From Isoptericola jiangsuensis (GTDB lineage Bacteria; Actinomycetota; Actinomycetes; Actinomycetales; Cellulomonadaceae), in assembly GCF_002563715.1 (NCBI RefSeq), contig NZ_PDJJ01000001.1:2728001-2792000 (forward strand): DNA of 64,000 nucleotides, read 5' to 3'. This document shows positions 43,720-52,453 of this stretch, in pieces. The translations under genes and the position numbers were made by a program. Below the pieces are notes generated by a model. It was not told where the DNA came from and did no database searches. It saw nothing but the letters and a program-made list of their open reading frames with translations. The number at the start of each line of letters is the position of its first letter. Position 1 is the stretch's first letter.

Positions 43720-45224
43720 CGGACCTGCTCCGCGAGCTCGGCGTCGACGTCGGCGGCGGGGCCGGACGGGTGACGCAGGGACAGCAGGCCGCCGACGGCC
43801 AGCGTGACGAGCACGCCCAGCAGCGGGTACCACTGCCACGCCACCCAGACCTCGCCGGTGACGTACTTCTCCATGACGAAGAAGAACAGGTTGACCGCGA
43901 CGGCCGCGACGAACGCGACGTTGGCGTCCAGCGCCCGAGCCCGCCGGTTGACGATCCCGAGGACGAACGACCCGAGCAGGCCGCCGTAGGTGATGCCCGC
44001 GATGCCGAGCGCGAGGACGACGATGTTGCCCTCGTCGGACTGGAAGAACACCGCCGGCGCGATGAACGCCAGCCCCCAGCCGATGGTCGCCCAGCGCCCG
44101 ACCCGCAGGCCCTGCTCGTCGGTGACGGGGGTGCGGCGCAGCTTGGCGTACACGTCGGTCACGGTCGACGAGGACAGCGCGCTGAGCGAGGACGACAGGG
44201 TGCTCATCGCCGCGGCGAGGATGGCGGCGAGCAGCAGCCCGGACACGCCGGCGGGCAGTCCCTCGACGATGAAGCGCGGGAAGATCTCGTCGTTGCGGGT
44301 CAGGCCGAGCTGGTCGGGCGTCGCGTGGTCGTAGTAGCCCCACAGCGCGAGCCCGACGAGCAGGAACACGGCGAACTGGACGAGGACGACCACGCCGGAC
44401 CAGATGAGCGCCTTCTGCGCCTCGACCTTGCTGCGGCAGGCCAGCAGGCGCTGCACCACGAGCTGGTCGGCGCCGTGCGACGCCATCGCGAAGACGGCAC
44501 CGCCCAGCAGCGACGCGACGAACGACGACGAGTCGGAGATCGGGTTCCCGGAGAACACGAACATCTGCAGCTTGCCGGCGTCGGCGGCCTCGGTGAGCCA
44601 GCCGCCCCCGGTCTGCACGGAGATGACGACGATCGCCAGGACGCCGCCCAGCACGTACAGCAGCATCTGGGCGACGTCGACCCAGACCACCGCGCGGATC
44701 CCGCCGATGAACGTGTAGAGGATCGTCACCACGGCCAGCACGACGATGATCGTGAAGTAGTTCGTGGTGATGCCCAGCCCGTCGAGGATGAGCTTGAGCG
44801 GGATGGCGGCGGCCAGGACGCGGACGCCGTCGGCCAGGAGGCGCGTGAACAGGAACGTCACCCCGGCCGTGGTCTGCGTGCTCGACCCGAACCGCTTGCC
44901 CAGGTAGGCGTACGCGGTCACCATCTCGCCGTCGTAGTAGCGCGGCAGCATGAGGAACGCCACGACCACGCGCCCCAGCAGGTAGCCGAGCGCCACCTGG
45001 AGGAACGAGATGTTCCCGACGAACGCCATGACGGGCGTGCCCACCACGGTCAGGGCGCTCGTCTCGGTCGCGACCACCGACAGGCACACCGCCCACCAGG
45101 GCAGGTTGCGGCTGCCGAGGAAGTAGTCCCGCAGACCCTTCTGCTTGCCGCTGAGCCGCAGGCCCAGCCAGGCGGTGGCCGCCAGGTACGCGACGATCAC
45201 CACCAGGTCGACGGTGTGCAGCAT
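43716..45224 (-). CDS. Sodium:solute symporter (SSS family)
   Basis: A 502-residue permease with about 13 transmembrane segments. It begins VDLVVIVAYLAATAWLGLRLSGKQKGLRDYFLGSRNLPWWAVCLS, the standard SSS opening, and has the family core ETSALTVVGTPVMAF and AMSTLSSSLSALSSSTVTDVY with its Na2-site Ser residues. The chemical nature of the solute is not visible. Its place between anmK and murQ strongly suggests a cell-wall amino sugar or sialic-acid-like sugar; the SSS family includes sialic acid porters. It starts 37 nt downstream of anmK and overlaps murQ by 4 nt. Confidence 0.9.
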   Translation of the reverse strand: MLHTVDLVVIVAYLAATAWLGLRLSGKQKGLRDYFLGSRNLPWWAVCLSVVATETSALTVVGTPVMAFVGNISFLQVALGYLLGRVVVAFLMLPRYYDGEMVTAYAYLGKRFGSSTQTTAGVTFLFTRLLADGVRVLAAAIPLKLILDGLGITTNYFTIIVVLAVVTILYTFIGGIRAVVWVDVAQMLLYVLGGVLAIVVISVQTGGGWLTEAADAGKLQMFVFSGNPISDSSSFVASLLGGAVFAMASHGADQLVVQRLLACRSKVEAQKALIWSGVVVLVQFAVFLLVGLALWGYYDHATPDQLGLTRNDEIFPRFIVEGLPAGVSGLLLAAILAAAMSTLSSSLSALSSSTVTDVYAKLRRTPVTDEQGLRVGRWATIGWGLAFIAPAVFFQSDEGNIVVLALGIAGITYGGLLGSFVLGIVNRRARALDANVAFVAAVAVNLFFFVMEKYVTGEVWVAWQWYPLLGVLVTLAVGGLLSLRHPSGPAADVDAELAEQVR

Positions 45225-45261
45225 GTCGTTCTCCCTCGTCGTTCGGTGGGGTCGGGGGGTC

Positions 45262-46437
45262 TCACCGCACCCGGAGGGCGGTGGGCGAGGTGGTCAGGGG
45301 TGCGGGCAGGCGCAGCGGGCCCGCACCGGGGGTGAGGCGGCCGGCGATCGTGGGGTGCGCCGCCCCGGTGACGCTCGGCAGCGTGCCGGGCAGGCCGTGC
45401 CAGGCCAGCCAGCCGACGAGCGCCATGAGGCACGCCTCCTTGGCGCCCTCCGGCAGGCCGAGCGTCTCGTCGGTCGTGGTGAGCGGGACGTCGGCGCCCA
45501 GCTCCCGGCGCAGCGCCGCCACGAGGACGGGGTTGCGGGTGCCGCCGCCGGACGCGACGACCGACCGCACGCCGTGCGCGCGGCAGGCGTCCGCGACGGT
45601 CCGTGCCGTGAGCTCGGTGACCGTGGCCGCGACGTCGTGCGGGTCGAGGTCCGGGTACCGGGCGAGGAACCCGTCGAGGTAGGCGCCGTGGAACAGCTCC
45701 TTGCCGGTCGACTTCGGGGCGGGCAGCCCGTAGTAGGGCTCGGCGAGCAGGTCGGCCAGCAGGCCGGCGTGGACCGTGCCGCGGGCCGCGAGCAGCCCGT
45801 CGCGGTCGAACCCGCGCGGCTCGCCCGTGATCCGGCGGGCGACGACGTCGATCAGCGCGTTCGCCGGCCCCGTGTCGAACGCGAGCGTGTCCGCGCCGGG
45901 GGCGACCACCGTGACGTTCGCGATGCCGCCGAGGTTGAGCGCGGCGACCGGCTCGGCCGCGCCCGCGAGGAGCAGGTGGTCGAGCAGGCCCGCGAGCGGC
46001 GCGCCCTGCCCGCCGGCCGCGACGTCGCGCGCACGCACGTCCGACAGCACCGGCACCCCCGTGCGCTCGGCGACCCATGCGGGCTGGCCGAGCTGCCACG
46101 TCGACGTCACGACGCCGTCGGTGACGTCGTGACGGACCGTCTGGCCGTGCAGCACCACGAGGTCGCACCCGGTGCCCGCCTCCGCCAGGACCGTCGCGAC
46201 GGCCTCGCCGCAGAACCGGCCGAGGCGGCCGTCCACGTCGCTCACCAGCGACAGCGGGACGTCGCGCGGCTCGAGCAGGCGCAGGAGGTCCAGCGCGAGG
46301 TCGGGGGGGAGGTCCACCTCGCGGTGGTCCAGCAGGCGCATCGACAGCTCCGCACCCGTGGCGTCGGGTTCGAGGTCCACGAGCGCGACGTCCAGGGCGT
46401 CGGCGGAGGTCCCGGTCATCAGTCCGGCGACGATCAT
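45262..46437 (-). CDS. anmK: Anhydro-N-acetylmuramic acid kinase
   Basis: A 391-residue kinase that opens and phosphorylates 1,6-anhydroMurNAc to MurNAc-6-phosphate. The N-terminal phosphate loop reads GLMTGTSADALDVALVDL (usual form GLMSGTSLDGIDVA, so the S-L-D-G core is diverged to T-S-A-D-A). LNLGGIANVT, the DTGPANALID catalytic region, STGKELFHGAYL and ASGGGTRNPVL follow. Length is typical. ATG 46437 overlaps the nagZ stop as ATGA. AnmK in an actinobacterium implies that anhydro sugars made by lytic transglycosylases are handled, or that the enzyme also accepts MurNAc. Confidence 0.93.
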   Translation of the reverse strand: MIVAGLMTGTSADALDVALVDLEPDATGAELSMRLLDHREVDLPPDLALDLLRLLEPRDVPLSLVSDVDGRLGRFCGEAVATVLAEAGTGCDLVVLHGQTVRHDVTDGVVTSTWQLGQPAWVAERTGVPVLSDVRARDVAAGGQGAPLAGLLDHLLLAGAAEPVAALNLGGIANVTVVAPGADTLAFDTGPANALIDVVARRITGEPRGFDRDGLLAARGTVHAGLLADLLAEPYYGLPAPKSTGKELFHGAYLDGFLARYPDLDPHDVAATVTELTARTVADACRAHGVRSVVASGGGTRNPVLVAALRRELGADVPLTTTDETLGLPEGAKEACLMALVGWLAWHGLPGTLPSVTGAAHPTIAGRLTPGAGPLRLPAPLTTSPTALRVR

Positions 46438-47993
46438 CGGTCGGTCCCTCCCAGCAGGTCGACGGCGGCGTCCGCGGTGGCGCGGCCCGCTCCCAGCGTG
46501 AGCACGACGTCCGGCCGCACGCCGCCGGAGCGGACGAGCCAGCCCTCCAGCGCGGAGGCCACGCCCGTGTGCAGGACGACGGCGTCCGGGCGCGCCGCGA
46601 GCAGCGCCGCGCACCGGTCGGCGTCCGCGTCGTGCTGCGGCGGCTCCCGGGTCAGCAGCACCACCGGGTGCCCGTCCTGCCCCGGACCGGCGGCGAGCAT
46701 CGCGGCCGCCACCTCGTCCGGTCCGACGACGGTCGTGCCCGGCCAGCGCTGCGCCAGGGCGTCGGTGACGTGCCGGCCGCGGTCCCCCGCGGCGTGGTCG
46801 GTGCGCCGGCGCAGGTCCACGACCAGGGGTGCCGCGCTGAGCCGCGACTCCCCCGTGCGGGAGACGGTCGCGCGGGCGGCGCGTCGGCCGACCTGCCGCA
46901 GCACGTCGAGCGCACGGAGGGCGGCCTCCGGCCCCCGCTCGACCCCGGTGCGCGCCCGGCGGTCGTGCTGCACGGCCGCGCAGCGAGCGGTCCGTGCGGC
47001 CGACCCCGCCAGCCGCTCCACGGTGACGCGGCCGTCCGACACGGCGGCGGTGAGGGCCGCCACGGCGTCCTCGAACAGGGCGCGGTCGTCGCGTGCGGCC
47101 GTCGTCCCGAGGCACAGCAGGTCGGCACCCGCCTGCACGGCGCGCACCGCGGCCTCGCCGACGTTCCGCCCGTCCGAGACGGCGCGCATGTCGAGGGCGT
47201 CGGTGATGACCGGGCCGTCCATGCCCAGCTCGCGGGCGAGCGCCACCGTCGCGGGCTCCAGCGACGCCGGGCCCGGGCCGAGCTCCGGCACCACGACGTG
47301 CGCCACCATGACGGCGTCCAGGGCCGGGCCGGCGTCGTCGTCGCGGTGCGCCGCGACGTACGGCACGAGGTCGCGCTCGCGCAGCTCCGCGACGGACGCG
47401 GTGACCCGCGGGAGCCCGACGTGGGAGTCCACCGTCGTGCTGCCGTGGCCCGGGAAGTGCTTCGCGCACACCCCGACACCGCCCGCGTGCAGGCCCTCGA
47501 CGACCGCGCGGCCGTGCCGGGACACCCGGTCGGTGTCGTCGCCGAACGCGCGGGTGCCGATCACCGGGTTGGCCGGCGCGTCGACGTCGAGCACGGGCGC
47601 CAGGTCCAGGTCGACGCCGCACGCGGCGAGCAGACCGCCCAGGGCGCGTGCGACCTCCCCCGTCAGCGCCACGTCGTCGAGGGTCCCCAGCGCCGCCGGC
47701 GACGGGACGGACGAGCCGGTCGCCGCCTCCAGGCGGGTGACGTCGCCGCCCTCCTCGTCGATCGTGACGAGCAGGTCGGGGGCGACGTCGTGGAGCTGTG
47801 CGGTCAGCCGTGCGGTCGTGGCGACGTCCGGGGTGTTGTGCCCGAACAGCACGACCCCGGCGAGGCCGTCGCGTGCCGCGTCGAGCAGCCAGTCCGGCGC
47901 GGTGGTGCCGGAGAACCCCGGCAGCAGGACGCCGAGCACGGCCCGGCGCAGCGCGGCGCCGTCCGGCGCCGCGCTCGGGTGCGTGGCGGTCAT
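46434..47993 (-). CDS. nagZ: GH3 beta-N-acetylhexosaminidase NagZ
   Basis: A 519-residue glycoside hydrolase family 3 enzyme. DEEGGDVTRL starts the substrate-binding region at about 80, KHFPGHGST at 178-186 carries the loop and catalytic Asp-His-type dyad (DSH at 189-191), and the nucleophile D265 is in VITDALDMRAVS. The first 350 residues are the GH3 N-terminal domain and about 170 more residues form a C-terminal domain, as in larger Gram-positive NagZ. There is no signal peptide, so it acts inside the cell on imported GlcNAc-MurNAc disaccharides. Start overlaps the permease stop by 4 nt. Product is GlcNAc plus MurNAc-type sugar for the downstream enzymes. Confidence 0.95.
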   Translation of the reverse strand: MTATHPSAAPDGAALRRAVLGVLLPGFSGTTAPDWLLDAARDGLAGVVLFGHNTPDVATTARLTAQLHDVAPDLLVTIDEEGGDVTRLEAATGSSVPSPAALGTLDDVALTGEVARALGGLLAACGVDLDLAPVLDVDAPANPVIGTRAFGDDTDRVSRHGRAVVEGLHAGGVGVCAKHFPGHGSTTVDSHVGLPRVTASVAELRERDLVPYVAAHRDDDAGPALDAVMVAHVVVPELGPGPASLEPATVALARELGMDGPVITDALDMRAVSDGRNVGEAAVRAVQAGADLLCLGTTAARDDRALFEDAVAALTAAVSDGRVTVERLAGSAARTARCAAVQHDRRARTGVERGPEAALRALDVLRQVGRRAARATVSRTGESRLSAAPLVVDLRRRTDHAAGDRGRHVTDALAQRWPGTTVVGPDEVAAAMLAAGPGQDGHPVVLLTREPPQHDADADRCAALLAARPDAVVLHTGVASALEGWLVRSGGVRPDVVLTLGAGRATADAAVDLLGGTDR

Positions 47994-48832
47994 CCCTTCA
48001 CCGCTCCCGAGGTCAGGCCCGCGGCGAGCTTGCGCTGGACCATGATGAAGAAGATCATCACCGGCACCGTGATGATGGTCGAGGCCGCCATGATGGCGCC
48101 CCACTGGTTGGAGAACTGCCCGAAGAACGACCGCAGGCCGATGGCGACGGTGTAGTGCTCCGTCGCGCCGCCGAGCAGGGTCATGGCGAACAGGAACTCG
48201 TTCCACGCCGTGATGAAGCTGAAGATGCTCGTGGCGACCAGCCCCGGGGCGACGAGCGGCAGCAGGACGGAGCGGAACATGCGACCCCAGCTCGCGCCGT
48301 CGATGTAGGCGGCCTCCTCCAGCTCGACCGGCACGGCCGCGACGAACCCGCGCAGCATCCAGATGCCGAACGGCAGGGCGAGCGCCACGTACACGATGAC
48401 CAGGCCGAGGAGGGTCTCCAGGAGCTGCAGGTTGCGCACCTGCACGAACAGCGGGATGACGAGGGCCTCGAGCGGCACCATCTGCACCACGAGGACCATG
48501 AGCAGGATCTGCGTGCGGAACCGGAAGCGGAACCGGGCCACCGCCACGGAGGCGAGCAGCGCGAGCAGCGCCGAGACGAGCACGGTCGCCAGCGCCACGA
48601 TCGCGGAGTTGCGCAGGAAGACGTCGAACCCGCCCTCGGTCAGCACGAACCGGAAGTGGTCCAGCGTGGGCTCCGCCGGGACGAACGAGGTCTGCAGGCC
48701 GGCCTTGGCGTCGAACGCGCTGACGAGCATCCAGTACGCCGGGAACAGGGTGAACACGAGCAGCAGGGCGACGGCGACCGCCTTGCCGGCCTGTGCCCGG
48801 CGGGTCGGCCGCCGCAGGGAGAGGGCGCTCAC
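47990..48832 (-). CDS. ABC sugar transporter permease, second subunit (MalG type)
   Basis: A 280-residue inner-membrane permease with six transmembrane helices. The EAA loop reads VPVELEEAAYIDGASWGRMFRSVLLPLVAPGL at about 190-220. The early region AFDAKAGLQTSFVPAEPTLDHFRFVL is the usual MalG-type periplasmic loop. GTG 48832 overlaps the upstream permease stop (GTGA). No ATP-binding subunit gene is adjacent, which is common for carbohydrate importers of actinobacteria that share MsiK. Confidence 0.92.
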   Translation of the reverse strand: MSALSLRRPTRRAQAGKAVAVALLLVFTLFPAYWMLVSAFDAKAGLQTSFVPAEPTLDHFRFVLTEGGFDVFLRNSAIVALATVLVSALLALLASVAVARFRFRFRTQILLMVLVVQMVPLEALVIPLFVQVRNLQLLETLLGLVIVYVALALPFGIWMLRGFVAAVPVELEEAAYIDGASWGRMFRSVLLPLVAPGLVATSIFSFITAWNEFLFAMTLLGGATEHYTVAIGLRSFFGQFSNQWGAIMAASTIITVPVMIFFIMVQRKLAAGLTSGAVKG

Positions 48833-49797
48833 AGCTCGTCCTCCTTGAGGATGGTGCGGACGTAGACGGCGGTGACGACGAGCAGCATCACGGTGAGCAG
48901 CACGGCGATGGCCGAGCCGAACCCGTAGCGGTTCTGCCCGAACGACTCCACGTAGGACCAGACGCCGAGGTTGAGCACCTCGCGGTTGGTCCCCGCGCCG
49001 CCCGGCATGAGGAAGACCTGCGCGAACACCTTGAAGTCCCAGATGGTCGACATGATGACGACGACGGCGAACACCTGCCGCAGCTGCGGGACGATGATCG
49101 AGAAGAAGCGCCGCCACGGGCCGGCCCCGTCCATCTCCGCGGCCTCGAGCAGCTCGCGCGGCACGCCCAGCAGGGCCGCCAGGACGGTGACCGCCACGAA
49201 CGGGAAGCCGTGGTGGACGATGTTGAGCAGCACGATGGCGTAGAAGCTCCACCGGTCGGTGAACCAGTTCACCGGGGCGTCCTGCAGGCCGAGGGCCTGG
49301 AGCACGTGGTTGAACACGCCGCGGTCCGCGTCGAAGATCCAGACCCACACGTACGTGCCGGTGACGGCGGGCATCGCCCAGGCCGCCATGATGCAGCTCG
49401 ACACGATGGTGCGCCACACCGTGCCGAGGGAGGCCAGGAGGACGGCGACGGCCGTGCCGAACGCGACGGTCGCCGTCACGGCGATCACCGCGAAGCCGAC
49501 GGTGTTCGGCAGGACGACCGCCCAGAGCTGGGACGAGGTGAGGACCTCGGTGTAGTTGCCCAGGCCGATCCAGTTCGGCTCGCCGGAGACGATCTCGCGC
49601 AGGCCGTAGTCCTGCAGCGAGAACAGCACGACACGGACCAGCGGCCAGAGCATGAGCACGGCCAGGACGAGGAGGCCGGGGGCGAGCAGGAGCCACGGGC
49701 GGGTGCGGGCCACCCACGAGCGGCCGGGTCCTCCGCCGGAGCGGGGCGACGACGTGGTGCCGCCGCCCCGCTCCGGGGCCTGAAGGGTCGAGGCCAT
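48829..49797 (-). CDS. ABC sugar transporter permease, first subunit (MalF type)
   Basis: A 322-residue permease with six transmembrane helices after a 30-residue Gly/Ser-rich cytoplasmic N-terminus. The EAA loop is VPRELLEAAEMDGAGPWRRFFSIIVPQLR near 215-240. FSLQDYGLREIVSGEPNWIGLGNYTEVL after the first helix is typical for MalF-type subunits. It starts 3 nt after the binding-protein gene and overlaps the second permease by 4 nt. Confidence 0.92.
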   Translation of the reverse strand: MASTLQAPERGGGTTSSPRSGGGPGRSWVARTRPWLLLAPGLLVLAVLMLWPLVRVVLFSLQDYGLREIVSGEPNWIGLGNYTEVLTSSQLWAVVLPNTVGFAVIAVTATVAFGTAVAVLLASLGTVWRTIVSSCIMAAWAMPAVTGTYVWVWIFDADRGVFNHVLQALGLQDAPVNWFTDRWSFYAIVLLNIVHHGFPFVAVTVLAALLGVPRELLEAAEMDGAGPWRRFFSIIVPQLRQVFAVVVIMSTIWDFKVFAQVFLMPGGAGTNREVLNLGVWSYVESFGQNRYGFGSAIAVLLTVMLLVVTAVYVRTILKEDEL

Positions 49798-49800
49798 GCG

Positions 49801-51105
49801 TCAGCTGCCGCCGTTGAGCAGGCCGGTCATCTCCTCGGCCGCCTTCGTGCTGGCCGTGGCGACGTCCTCCTTGCCCGAGAGGATCGACTGCATCATGGTC
49901 GACGTCGTCGCGCGGGCCTGGACGGCGCCGAAGTTCGGCGACACCGGGACGGACGCGCCGCCGTCGACGAACTGCTGGGCGAACGGCGCCACGAGCGGGT
50001 CGGTGCTCTGCAGCGTCTCCTCGAGCAGCGACGTCTGGCCCGGGAAGTAGCCGGCCTGCTCGCCCCACTTCGTGGCGAACTCGCCGGTGGTCATCATCTC
50101 GACGAACGCGAACGCGAGGTCCTTGTTCTCCGCGGTCTCGAACATGCTCAGGTGCGAGCCGCCGAGCACCGACGGGGAGATCCCGCCGTCCTTGCCCGGG
50201 ATCGGCACGGCGGCGAACTTGCCGTCCATGTCGGCGTTGGCCTCGAGGATCGCGCCGGGCGTCCAGGAGCCCATGACGGCCATGCCGACGTCGCCCGCGG
50301 CGAACGCGTCCAGGACGTCGGTCTCGCGCCAGGTCGTGGCGCCGGCCGACGACAGGCCCTCCTCGGCGAGCCCGGTCCAGAACTCCAGGCCCTCCTGCGC
50401 GGCGGGGCTGTCGAGCTGGGAGGTCCAGGTGTCGCCGTCGAGCGAGGCGACCTCGCCGCCCGCGCCCCAGATCCAGGGGTAGACGGTGAACTCGGCGTCG
50501 CCGGGGACGGCCACGGCGATCTTGTCGGGCATCGCGGCCTTGATGGCCTTCGCGGCCTCCTCGAGCTCGGCCCAGGTGGTCGGCGGCTCGACGCCGGCCT
50601 CCTCGAAGATCTCGGTGTTGTAGACCAGCGCACGCACGCCGGCGTACCAGGGCATGCCGTACAGGTCGCCGTCGTAGGTGCCCGCGTCGACGAGGCCCTG
50701 GACGAGGTCGCCGTCCAGGCCGGCCTCGGCGACGTAGTCGCCCAGCGGGGCGAGCGCACCCGCGTCGGCGAACTCCGGCGTCCAGGTGGTGCCGGTCTCG
50801 GCCACGTCCGGCGTGGTGCCGCCGGCGATGGAGGTGACAAACCGGTCGTGGGCGTCGCCCCACTCGACGAACTCGACGTTGAGCTCGGCGCCGGTCTGCT
50901 CGGTGAACGCGGTGCCGACCTCGTCGAAGAAGTCGTCGGCGCTGGGGTTGGTGCCCTGCATGATCCAGACGTCGAGCGTCTGGCCCTCGGCGCCGGTGGC
51001 GCCGCTCGTGCCGCTGTCGTCGGACCCCGAGCATCCTGCCGTGGCCAGAGCCACCGTCGCCGCCACCGCGGCAGCAGCCGCACGCCGCGAGTCGAGCCGC
51101 TTCAT
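49801..51105 (-). CDS. Extracellular sugar-binding lipoprotein of ABC importer
   Basis: A 434-residue SBP family 1 protein. The signal is MKRLDSRRAAAAAVAATVAL and ends in the lipobox ATAGC, so Cys25 would be lipidated and the protein anchored to the outer membrane leaflet. Characteristic regions are LDVWIMQGTNP, DRFVTSIAGGTTPDVAETG, YGMPWYAGVRALVYNTEIFEEAG and AVMGSWTPGAIL. The operon points to cell-wall disaccharides (GlcNAc-MurNAc type) as ligand; this is inference. GGAGG is 7 nt before ATG 51105. It is first gene of the nine-gene operon. Confidence 0.93.
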   Translation of the reverse strand: MKRLDSRRAAAAAVAATVALATAGCSGSDDSGTSGATGAEGQTLDVWIMQGTNPSADDFFDEVGTAFTEQTGAELNVEFVEWGDAHDRFVTSIAGGTTPDVAETGTTWTPEFADAGALAPLGDYVAEAGLDGDLVQGLVDAGTYDGDLYGMPWYAGVRALVYNTEIFEEAGVEPPTTWAELEEAAKAIKAAMPDKIAVAVPGDAEFTVYPWIWGAGGEVASLDGDTWTSQLDSPAAQEGLEFWTGLAEEGLSSAGATTWRETDVLDAFAAGDVGMAVMGSWTPGAILEANADMDGKFAAVPIPGKDGGISPSVLGGSHLSMFETAENKDLAFAFVEMMTTGEFATKWGEQAGYFPGQTSLLEETLQSTDPLVAPFAQQFVDGGASVPVSPNFGAVQARATTSTMMQSILSGKEDVATASTKAAEEMTGLLNGGS

Positions 51106-51173
51106 CGCGTTCCTCCGTCTGTCGGTCGGTGTGCGGGTGGGTGACGGACGCCGCCGTCACACCCCCGACACAT

Positions 51174-51186
51174 GAAAGTAACTTTC
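51174..51186. promoter_or_regulatory. Palindromic operator GAAAGT-A-ACTTTC upstream of the amino-sugar operon
   Basis: A perfect 6+1+6 inverted repeat, 68 bp before the binding-protein gene. A minus-strand TAATCT (reverse complement at 51207-51212) could be the -10, which would place the operator just downstream of transcription start. Candidate target of the RpiR-family regulator encoded at 52454-53329. Confidence 0.6.
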
Positions 51187-51289
51187 GCTGTGATGCCTTG
51201 CGTTGGAGATTAGTGCCACACGCGCCGGAACGGAAGCCCCTCGCCACACCGTGACCCGAGCGTGACCTCCGACGCCCCCGGACGGCCCG

Positions 51290-52366
51290 TCAGGGCACCC
51301 GGTGGATCCACTCCGGCGTGTCGAACTTCGTCCGCACGAGCTCCTCGGCCCGCGCCAGCTCGTCCGGGCGCAGCCCCGACGGCACCGTGCGGTGGTGCTC
51401 CGCGAAGTACCGGGCGAACGCGTCGACGACGTCGTCACGCGCCATGCCGGTCTGCGAGCGCAGCGGGTCCACCCGCTTGTTCGCGCTCTTCGTGCCCTTG
51501 TCCGACAGCTTCTCCCGGCCGATGCGCAGCACCTCGAGCATCTTGTCGGCGTCGATGTCGTACGCCATCGTCATGTGGTGGAGCACCGCTCCCCCGGCCA
51601 GCCGCTTCTGCGCCGACCCCGCGATCTTCCCCGCCGGGGACGCCACGTCGTTCATGCCCGCGAACCGCGCCTGCACGCCCAGCTCCGCCAGCGCACCCAG
51701 CACCCACGAGTCCAGGAACGCGTACGACGCCTCGAAGCTCAGCCCGTCCACCAGCGACGCCGGCACCACCAGGGAGAACGTCACGCAGTTGCCCGCCTCC
51801 ATGAACATCGCGCCGCCGCCCGAGATGCGCCGCACCACCGTGACGTCGTGCCGGGCCACGCCCGCGTCGTCGATCTCGTTGCGGTACGACTGGAACGACC
51901 CGATGAACACCGCGCGCTCGTCCCAGTCCCAGAACCGCAGGGTGGGGCCGCGCCGCCCCTCCGCCAGCTCCTCGGTGAGGACCTGGTCCAGGGCCGCCAG
52001 GGTGCGCGGGGGCAGCGGGCCGGGACGGATCACCTCGAACGTGTGGTCGTCCCAGGTGGTCGCCAGCCCGAGGGCGCGGCGCACCGCGACCGCCACCGCG
52101 CGGGCGTCGAACCCGACCATCGCGACCGGCCCGGGCACCGCGCCCGACGACTCCGCCTCCTCGAGCGCCTCGGTCACCGCCCGCGCCAGCTCGGTGGTGG
52201 ACGTCGTCACCGGCATCCCGGTCAGCGCGTCCTGGATGACCTCCAGCGCGTCGTCCGGCTCCAGGAAGAAGTCGCCCGAGACCCGGACGTCCTCCAGCCG
52301 GCCGTCCGGGACCGCCAGGTCGACCGCCACGAGCTTGCCACCGGGAACCTTGTACTCTCCTCGCAC
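51290..52366 (-). CDS. Lipoate-protein ligase family protein
   Basis: A 358-residue protein of the BPL/LplA fold. The opening MRGEYKVPGGKLVAVDLAV is the conserved N-terminal small domain of actinobacterial lipoate ligases (residues 1-90). The catalytic domain follows with RRISGGGAMFMEAGNCVTFSLVV (lipoyl-AMP binding) and the lysine in SPAGKIAGSAQKRLAGGAVLHH. It attaches lipoate or octanoate to E2/GcvH proteins, linking with lpdA elsewhere in this window. GTG 52366 follows TACGGT (reverse complement at 52373-52378) by 6 nt, giving a leaderless start. It is divergent from the RpiR gene. Confidence 0.88.
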   Translation of the reverse strand: MRGEYKVPGGKLVAVDLAVPDGRLEDVRVSGDFFLEPDDALEVIQDALTGMPVTTSTTELARAVTEALEEAESSGAVPGPVAMVGFDARAVAVAVRRALGLATTWDDHTFEVIRPGPLPPRTLAALDQVLTEELAEGRRGPTLRFWDWDERAVFIGSFQSYRNEIDDAGVARHDVTVVRRISGGGAMFMEAGNCVTFSLVVPASLVDGLSFEASYAFLDSWVLGALAELGVQARFAGMNDVASPAGKIAGSAQKRLAGGAVLHHMTMAYDIDADKMLEVLRIGREKLSDKGTKSANKRVDPLRSQTGMARDDVVDAFARYFAEHHRTVPSGLRPDELARAEELVRTKFDTPEWIHRVP

Positions 52367-52453
52367 CGGGCAACCGTAACCCCGCGGGACGCCGTCCCCC
52401 CTGTCACACTGGGGCCGCACGACCGGCGTGCACGAACTGCGAAGGGGACGATC

